The notes below the pieces were generated by a model that saw only the letters and a list, made by a program, of their open reading frames with translations, ran no database searches and had not been told where the DNA came from. Below, piece by piece: positions 8,359-12,377 of a DNA stretch of 12,377 nucleotides. Origin of the DNA: an uncultured Oscillospiraceae bacterium (GTDB lineage Bacteria > Bacillota > Clostridia > UBA1381); assembly GCA_946531785.1 (NCBI GenBank), contig CAMNAT010000028.1, positions 1 through 12,377 of the forward strand, in the 5' to 3' direction. Position 1 is the first letter of the stretch. Every line of letters starts with the position of its first letter. The position numbers were made by a program, and so were the translations under genes.

Positions 8359-9534
8359 TTACTGCTCTATTCTTGAAGCTGAATATGATACCAGCTGGTA
8401 GGTGTTTCTGCCGTTATATGAGTATGGTCTTACAACGGCTGTTCCTTTCTCCCGTGCGATCTTATCCGCAACAGAAGCCGGTGTGCTGTAATAAACATCA
8501 GGAAAATCATCAGGCTCACCGTAGACATATGTTTTGAATGTCAACGTATAAGTGCCGTCATAATTCTCATACATTGAATCCGCGACTGCAACATCAATTG
8601 CAAACGCGCCTTCCTCGCCGCTGTCAAAATAGTAGTATCCGTTACTGTATCCCTGATTCCAGCTCAGATCATATTGATCAGTTATCGTCGAGCTGCCATG
8701 TGTCACATCTTTGCCGAAATACCGGGCGACGGTGTTTTCAACTGTGCTTTTATCGACCTTATAGCAAGCATGGATATATTGCTCCTCAAGCTTAACATAT
8801 TTACGCGCCTCTTCATCGGGAATCGGTACTGCGCCGGCGGTATGGTTACGGGAATTATGCATACAGCCGAAGAATATCAGTGCATTATTGCCCGATGTTG
8901 CCTCATCATATGGAGGAAAGCCTATCTCAGCAAAATTACTCAGAAAAATATTGAGCTCATATCTTTCCTGAGCGGAAAGTGTAGGTACAAGGTCGACATT
9001 TGCATTTTTTATTGCCTGACCATAGGGAACAACTTGCTTATCCGGTCTTATATAGAGCCCATCCACCCATAGCTTGAGCGCGCGCTCTTCCGGTATCCAG
9101 TAGTATTCACCAAACATTGTAAGGCTCTCTACAGGGATCATTGTGTAGCCGTTGATAGCGTATGAAGGGATCCTTATTCCGTCGGCAAAAACTGCTATAT
9201 CCGTGTATAGCAGATCGGAAAACTCCGATTCGGGGATCCCGTATTTTACAACATTCATTTCCTTTGGTGTTGTATCGGTATTTCTGGTTATCGAAAGTGT
9301 CCTTTCTGTTTCGTTCCAAACAACATCAAAGCCGAAATTCCTCAGATCCTCCGCAACGATCACCGATGTTCCGTTTGCGGCGTAAGAGGATAGGGCATAG
9401 TTATTTATATATGCAACGATGTCTGTATTATACACAGTTCCTGTTTTGTCGCCGATGCTCTCAGCATTGACAGGCGTAACACATACCATTGCAGAAATAG
9501 TCATAAGAGCTGTTATATTGCTTATTATTTTCAT
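8359..9534 (-). CDS. Secreted protein with two copper-amine-oxidase-N-like stalk repeats and unknown C-terminal domain
   Basis: An exported protein of unknown function, 391 residues. Residues 1-24 form a signal peptide (Lys2, hydrophobic core, likely cleavage after VNA at 22-24); no cysteine lipobox, LPXTG or second membrane helix is seen, so it is probably released or loosely wall-bound. Two related repeats follow: about 38-85 (YINNYALSSYAANGTSVIVAE, then FGFDVVWNETERTLSITR) and about 112-157 (FADGIRIPSYAINGYTMIPVE, then FGEYYWIPEERALKLWV). Both have the 'I-x-SYAxNGxxxIPVExL...W' shape of the Cu_amine_oxidN1/stalk domain common in Firmicute surface proteins, which does not imply amine oxidase activity. 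Residues about 185-391 are not recognised; they are rich in Tyr and acidic residues (for example GYSNGYYYFDSGEEGAF near 298-311). The start is supported by AGGAGGGA at 9541-9548 on the coding strand, 6 bases upstream. Monocistronic, convergent with the upstream operon. Confidence 0.85.
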   Translation of the reverse strand: MKIISNITALMTISAMVCVTPVNAESIGDKTGTVYNTDIVAYINNYALSSYAANGTSVIVAEDLRNFGFDVVWNETERTLSITRNTDTTPKEMNVVKYGIPESEFSDLLYTDIAVFADGIRIPSYAINGYTMIPVESLTMFGEYYWIPEERALKLWVDGLYIRPDKQVVPYGQAIKNANVDLVPTLSAQERYELNIFLSNFAEIGFPPYDEATSGNNALIFFGCMHNSRNHTAGAVPIPDEEARKYVKLEEQYIHACYKVDKSTVENTVARYFGKDVTHGSSTITDQYDLSWNQGYSNGYYYFDSGEEGAFAIDVAVADSMYENYDGTYTLTFKTYVYGEPDDFPDVYYSTPASVADKIAREKGTAVVRPYSYNGRNTYQLVSYSASRIEQ

Positions 9535-9540
9535 TTTGAT

Positions 9541-9548
9541 TCCCTCCT
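9541..9548 (-). promoter_or_regulatory. Ribosome binding site of the stalk-domain gene
   Basis: Reads AGGAGGGA on the - strand, 6 bases before ATG 9534. A near-perfect Shine-Dalgarno sequence that fixes the start codon. Confidence 0.85.
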
Positions 9549-9599
9549 GTCGTTCTTATGTGATGGTCTTGCTTTGTAAAACTATCATATATTAATAAT

Positions 9600-9629
9600 A
9601 TTATATCATTATGTGAATCGGTTTGTCAA
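9600..9629 (-). promoter_or_regulatory. Sigma-A type promoter of the stalk-domain gene
   Basis: On the - strand TTGACA (9624-9629) and TATAAT (9600-9605) are separated by 18 bases: both boxes are perfect consensus. The transcript would start near 9592, giving a leader of about 57 bases. No operator is obvious within the promoter itself. Confidence 0.85.
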
Positions 9630-9757
9630 TGCTTTGGTGTAAGCTTGAATTGGAGATGCCCTTATTGCTTCTGATGCTATAAAACAGAGCGCCTGAAATG
9701 GCGATGAAATTTGAAGAGCTGAAAGGTGGATAACAGCTATCGATCATAGGAGACTTA

Positions 9758-9871
9758 ATGAACAAAAATAGTGCAAAAAACAATGTTCAAAATGTAAATA
9801 ATGGAGTATTTGAACAAAATCCAAAGAAAATATATTTTTTTTCTAGACAAATCGAAGCAGTTGTGCTATAA
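9758..9871 (+). CDS. Candidate 37-residue small protein, unknown; possibly a gene remnant
   Basis: ATG 9758 is preceded by AGGAGA at 9748-9753 (a short 4-base spacing) and opens a 37-residue frame. The product starts MNKNSAKNNVQNV, is Asn/Lys-rich in its first half, then has KKIYFFSRQIEAVVL at the end. No signal peptide, membrane helix or known motif is seen. Its stop codon (9869-9871) lies inside the TATAAT box of the glycosyltransferase promoter, and the same frame resumes after a second stop at 9875-9877 with a further 17 codons from ATG 9884. That pattern fits either a short leader/regulatory ORF or decay of a longer gene. No promoter of its own is convincing. I do not recognise it, and chance is not excluded. 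Confidence 0.3.
   Translation: MNKNSAKNNVQNVNNGVFEQNPKKIYFFSRQIEAVVL
9784..9816. promoter_or_regulatory. Inverted repeat TGTTCAAA-N17-TTTGAACA, possible operator
   Basis: TGTTCAAA (9784-9791) and its perfect reverse complement TTTGAACA (9809-9816) are separated by 17 bases. A further TGAACAAAA copy lies at 9759-9767, repeating the sequence at 9811-9819. The palindrome lies 27 bases upstream of the -35 box of the + strand promoter, a common position for activator or repressor binding. The long spacer makes a transcribed hairpin less likely than a dimer or paired-dimer binding site. The binding protein is unknown. Confidence 0.4.
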
Positions 9872-9872
9872 T
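9844..9872 (+). promoter_or_regulatory. Sigma-A type promoter of the membrane glycosyltransferase
   Basis: TAGACA (9844-9849), 17-base spacer, perfect TATAAT (9867-9872). An A/T-rich tract just upstream (about 9826-9842) could act as an UP element. Transcription would start near 9879, giving a leader of about 78 bases. Confidence 0.8.
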
Positions 9873-9956
9873 GCTAATCGCGGATGAAAAAGGTATCATA
9901 TATACTGAATGAAGTCAATGAGGATTTTGAGATATAATAGAGGATAGGTCAAAATA

Positions 9957-11198
9957 ATGGAATTTGTAGTATATTTTAATGTCTTGATTTCGACACTGTT
10001 CACATTGTGTTATTTTTATCAGTTTGTGTATGTGGTAGTAGAGCTGTTTAAGAAGAGCAATACCTATAAGGCTAATAAGCTACACAAATATGCGGTGATA
10101 GTAGCTGCCAGAAATGAGGATAAGGTTATAGGTGAGCTGTTAAACAGCATCCAGGCTCAGACATACCCCAAGGAGCTTCTTGATGTTTATGTCGTAGCTG
10201 ACAATTCGACCGATAAAACCGCCGAGATCGCAAAGAATCACGGTGCGTATGTATATGAAAGAAATGACAATGTCTATGTCGGCAAGGGCTATGCTCTTGA
10301 CTGGCTTTTCCATAAGATCAAGAGAGATCACGCTGATCAGAATTATGAGGCATTCATCGTGTTCGATGCCGATAATGTAATTTCTGAAACATTTGTTGAA
10401 GAAATGAACAAGATGTTTGATAACGGCTATCGTATCATAACAAGCTACCGTAATTCAAAGAATTATGCAGATAACTGGATCACTGCCGGATATTCGCTCT
10501 GGTTCCTGAGAGAGGCGAAGTTCCTGAACGATCCCAGAATGCAGATCGGCACAAGCTGTGCTATATCCGGAACAGGTTTCCTTGTAAGCTCGGAGATCAT
10601 AAATAATAACGGCGGATGGATACATCATTTGCTTACAGAGGATATAGAGTTTACGGTAAGCAGCATCCTTGACGGTGAGCAGATCGGATACTGCAGAAAT
10701 GCTGTTCTGTTTGATGAACAGCCTACAACGCTGCATCAGTCATATCTGCAGAGACTCAGATGGGCAAAGGGCTTCTATCAGGTTGTTGCCAACTACGGAA
10801 GCAGATTGTTCCGCGGTATATTCAAAAAGAGCTTCTCGTGCTATGACTTGCTCATGACAGTAATGCCGGCAATGCTCTTCACACTGTTGAGTACATTGAT
10901 GAATATAGTTGCAATACCGGTGGCAGTAGCGGGCGACTCACCGTATCTGCCGATACTGTTAAGAACACTGGGGCAGACATTCTTCAGCTTCTATATGGTA
11001 TTCTTCCTGCTCGGGGCGATAACGACTATCACCGAGTGGAAGCAGATACATTGTTCAGGCTTCAAAAAGATATTGTACACATTCACATTCCCGATCTTCA
11101 TGGCGACATATGTTCCCATCTCGATCATAGCATTATTCAAGAAAGTAAAGTGGGAACCGATCTTACATACGGTTTCAAAAACGGCATCAGAGATATAA
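9957..11198 (+). CDS. Membrane family 2 glycosyltransferase, processive-synthase-like
   Basis: Likely polymerises or transfers a sugar at the membrane, building an extracellular glycan or glycolipid. The 413-residue product has an N-terminal membrane helix (about 5-30), a cytosolic GT-A domain (about 44-275), and three or four C-terminal membrane helices (about 300-325, 335-358, 372-395). Motifs match the cellulose synthase/chitin synthase/poly-GlcNAc synthase group: Asp82 in ADNSTD, DAD at 137-139, TED at 227-229 and QRLRW at 265-269. It is shorter than bacterial cellulose synthase and lacks a PilZ domain, so direct control by c-di-GMP is not expected. Start ATG 9957 follows AGGATAGG at 9941-9948. 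It appears monocistronic, with its own promoter and terminator. The polymer made is unknown; poly-GlcNAc-like or another beta-glycan are possibilities, not conclusions. Confidence 0.87.
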   Translation: MEFVVYFNVLISTLFTLCYFYQFVYVVVELFKKSNTYKANKLHKYAVIVAARNEDKVIGELLNSIQAQTYPKELLDVYVVADNSTDKTAEIAKNHGAYVYERNDNVYVGKGYALDWLFHKIKRDHADQNYEAFIVFDADNVISETFVEEMNKMFDNGYRIITSYRNSKNYADNWITAGYSLWFLREAKFLNDPRMQIGTSCAISGTGFLVSSEIINNNGGWIHHLLTEDIEFTVSSILDGEQIGYCRNAVLFDEQPTTLHQSYLQRLRWAKGFYQVVANYGSRLFRGIFKKSFSCYDLLMTVMPAMLFTLLSTLMNIVAIPVAVAGDSPYLPILLRTLGQTFFSFYMVFFLLGAITTITEWKQIHCSGFKKILYTFTFPIFMATYVPISIIALFKKVKWEPILHTVSKTASEI

Positions 11199-11202
11199 CA
11201 GA

Positions 11203-11232
11203 GAGCCGGCTTCAAGATGAAGCCGGTTTTTT
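11203..11232 (+). terminator. Rho-independent terminator of the membrane glycosyltransferase
   Basis: CCGGCTTCA (11206-11214) pairs perfectly with TGAAGCCGG (11218-11226) around a 3-base AGA loop, extended by A-T and G-T pairs at its base. A run of six T (11227-11232) follows. It starts 5 bases after the gene's stop codon and separates the gene from the GMP synthetase gene. Confidence 0.93.
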
Positions 11233-11265
11233 GTACTTTTATGTCAAAAAACTATATTACGGGAC

Positions 11266-11294
11266 TTGCAATTTTTTGTGTATTATGGTATTAT
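11266..11294 (+). promoter_or_regulatory. Probable promoter of the GMP synthetase gene
   Basis: TTGCAA (11266-11271), 17-base spacer, TATTAT (11289-11294), each one mismatch from consensus. It lies just after the terminator of the previous gene. The predicted start near 11301 leaves a leader of only about 20 bases, too short for a guanine riboswitch. Confidence 0.65.
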
Positions 11295-11320
11295 TAAATA
11301 AAAAAACGGAGGGTTTAGCT

Positions 11321-12301
11321 ATGTCAAATAATGTTCGTCCGGAATCAATGGAAAGAATAACGACTCCCGAGCTTGCAAATGCTTTTATTGAAGAGCAGCT
11401 TATAGAACTGCGCAAGCAGATAGGGGATAAGAAGGTGCTTCTTGCGCTTTCCGGCGGTGTTGATTCGTCGGTGGTAGCGGCTTTGCTCATAAAGGCAGTA
11501 GGCAAGCAGCTTGTCTGTGTGCATGTTAATCACGGACTTCTTCGTAAGGGTGAGCCGGAGCAGGTAGTTGAGGTGTTCAGAAACCAGATGGATGCCAATC
11601 TCGTATATGTAGATGCTGTGGACAGGTTCCTCGATAAGCTTGTAGGTGTCGCGGAGCCGGAGCAGAAGAGAAAAATAATCGGCGCGGAGTTTATCCGCGT
11701 ATTTGAGGAAGAGGCAAGGAAGCAGGAGGGGATCGAGTTCCTCGCGCAGGGCACGATCTACCCTGATATTCTCGAAAGCGGCCCGGTCAAAGCACATCAT
11801 AATGTCGGCGGACTTCCCGAGGATCTTCAATTTGAGCTCGTTGAACCGTTAAAGTTCCTCTTTAAGGATGAGGTGCGTGTTGTCGGCGATGCTCTCGGAC
11901 TTCCGGCAAATATGGTATACCGTCAGCCGTTCCCCGGCCCTGGTCTCGGCGTTCGTTGCATAGGCGCGATAACCCGTGACAGACTTGAGGCTGTTCGCGA
12001 ATCCGATGCTATACTCCGCGAGGAATTTGCAAAGAACGACTTGGAGGGCAAGGTATGGCAGTATTTCACAGTTGTACCTGACTTTAAATCGACCGGCGTT
12101 AAGAACAACATGCGCAGCTATGAGTGGCCTGTCATCATACGTGCCGTAAATACGCGCGACGCTATGACAGCAACAGTCGAGGATATACCGTTCTCGCTGC
12201 TGCAGCACATCACAGCGCGTATAACGAGCGAGGTCGCAGGCGTAAACCGAGTGCTTTACGATCTGACACCGAAGCCCACAGGCACGATCGAGTGGGAATG
12301 A
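11321..12301 (+). CDS. guaA: GMP synthetase ATP-pyrophosphatase subunit, without glutaminase domain
   Basis: Activates XMP with ATP and aminates it to GMP, the last step of GMP synthesis in the cytosol. The 326-residue product starts directly with the ATP-PPase domain: PP-loop SGGVDSS at 44-50, QGTIYPDILES at 143-153, and HHNVGGLPE at 159-167. The C-terminal dimerisation domain follows, with PFPGPGLGVR at 203-212 and the conserved ending GTIEWE, so the 3' end is complete. The usual N-terminal class I glutamine amidotransferase domain, about 190 residues with a catalytic Cys-His-Glu, is absent. This is the layout of archaeal GuaA subunit B. The frame is open far upstream (to 11036) but that overlaps the previous gene and its terminator; ATG 11321 is chosen because GGAGGG at 11308-11313 lies 7 bases ahead and a promoter lies just upstream. 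A partner glutaminase or use of free ammonia must be assumed. Confidence 0.9.
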   Translation: MSNNVRPESMERITTPELANAFIEEQLIELRKQIGDKKVLLALSGGVDSSVVAALLIKAVGKQLVCVHVNHGLLRKGEPEQVVEVFRNQMDANLVYVDAVDRFLDKLVGVAEPEQKRKIIGAEFIRVFEEEARKQEGIEFLAQGTIYPDILESGPVKAHHNVGGLPEDLQFELVEPLKFLFKDEVRVVGDALGLPANMVYRQPFPGPGLGVRCIGAITRDRLEAVRESDAILREEFAKNDLEGKVWQYFTVVPDFKSTGVKNNMRSYEWPVIIRAVNTRDAMTATVEDIPFSLLQHITARITSEVAGVNRVLYDLTPKPTGTIEWE

Positions 12302-12316
12302 TGTACAGGATTCCGG

Positions 12317-12339
12317 AAACCCGATAAAACCGCGGGTTT
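12317..12339 (+). other. Weak hairpin after the GMP synthetase gene
   Basis: AAACCCG (12317-12323) pairs with CGGGTTT (12333-12339) across a 9-base loop, 15 bases after the stop codon. No T-run follows beyond the stem, so it is at best a weak or processing hairpin. The rest of 12302-12377 holds no gene I can support. Confidence 0.35.
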
Positions 12340-12377
12340 ACAGAGGTCTGATCGTTATGTTGATAACAAAATGATAA

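Larger units (their letters stand above)
9535..9956. other. Divergent intergenic control region
   Basis: About 420 AT-rich bases between the divergent stalk-domain gene and the membrane glycosyltransferase. It holds one promoter facing each way (9600-9629 minus, 9844-9872 plus), an inverted repeat at 9784-9816, and a small ORF at 9758-9871. A + strand frame at 9649-9771 reads through with only two stops (9694 and 9712) and ends 14 bases into the small ORF, which could be the remnant of a gene. No tRNA, riboswitch or insertion sequence ends were recognised. Confidence 0.6.

Noticed and set aside
9601..9783. 60-codon - strand frame in the divergent region
   Set aside because: It overlaps the promoter of the stalk-domain gene, has no ribosome site and its composition looks like chance.
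9884..9937. 17-codon leader ORF (ATG 9884) in the glycosyltransferase leader
   Set aside because: No Shine-Dalgarno sequence before it and no attenuator hairpin after it; kept only as part of the possible gene-remnant finding.
11036..11320. Longer upstream extension of the GMP synthetase frame
   Set aside because: The frame is open but overlaps the end of the glycosyltransferase gene, its terminator and the new promoter; the extension does not resemble a glutaminase, and ATG 11321 has a good ribosome site.
12299..12377. A further gene start after the GMP synthetase stop
   Set aside because: The ATG codons here lead to stops within 9 codons, and the window ends at 12377.

Overview
The window looks like chromosomal DNA from a Gram-positive Firmicute, most likely an Oscillospiraceae/Ruminococcus-type gut or rumen bacterium. 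This is inferred from strong AGGAGG-type ribosome sites, consensus TTGACA/TATAAT promoters, moderate GC, a secreted protein with copper-amine-oxidase-N-like 'stalk' repeats, and a GMP synthetase lacking its glutaminase half. No rRNA, tRNA, CRISPR array, insertion sequence or integrase was seen.

Positions 1-8277 hold five genes on the + strand, separated by 12-41 bases, each intact start having its own ribosome site, with no convincing internal promoter. They end at a strong intrinsic terminator at 8305-8350. In order they are: the 3' part of a family 2 glycosyltransferase (its start lies outside the window), a Wzx-like polysaccharide flippase, a membrane hybrid sensor histidine kinase with two receiver domains, a multi-pass membrane diguanylate cyclase (GGDEF), and a PAS-like/degenerate-GGDEF/EAL phosphodiesterase. 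The apparent transcription unit therefore joins the end of a surface-polysaccharide cluster to a sensing module that both makes and breaks c-di-GMP.

Positions 8359-9534 (- strand) encode an exported protein with two stalk-type repeats and an unrecognised C-terminal domain. It converges on the operon and is expressed from a near-consensus promoter at 9600-9629.

Positions 9535-9956 form a divergent control region. It has promoters facing both ways, an 8-bp inverted repeat (TGTTCAAA/TTTGAACA), a 37-codon small ORF with a ribosome site, and broken reading frames that may be gene remnants.

Positions 9957-11198 encode a membrane family 2 glycosyltransferase with D, DxD, TED and QxxRW motifs, typical of processive polysaccharide synthases. 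It has its own promoter and an intrinsic terminator. Positions 11321-12301 encode the ATP-pyrophosphatase plus dimerisation part of GMP synthetase, again with its own promoter. The last 76 bases hold only a weak hairpin.

No clear new defence or mobile system is visible. The most interesting points are the polysaccharide/c-di-GMP gene fusion at operon level, the divergent intergenic region, the unknown domain of the secreted protein, and the standalone GMP synthetase subunit.
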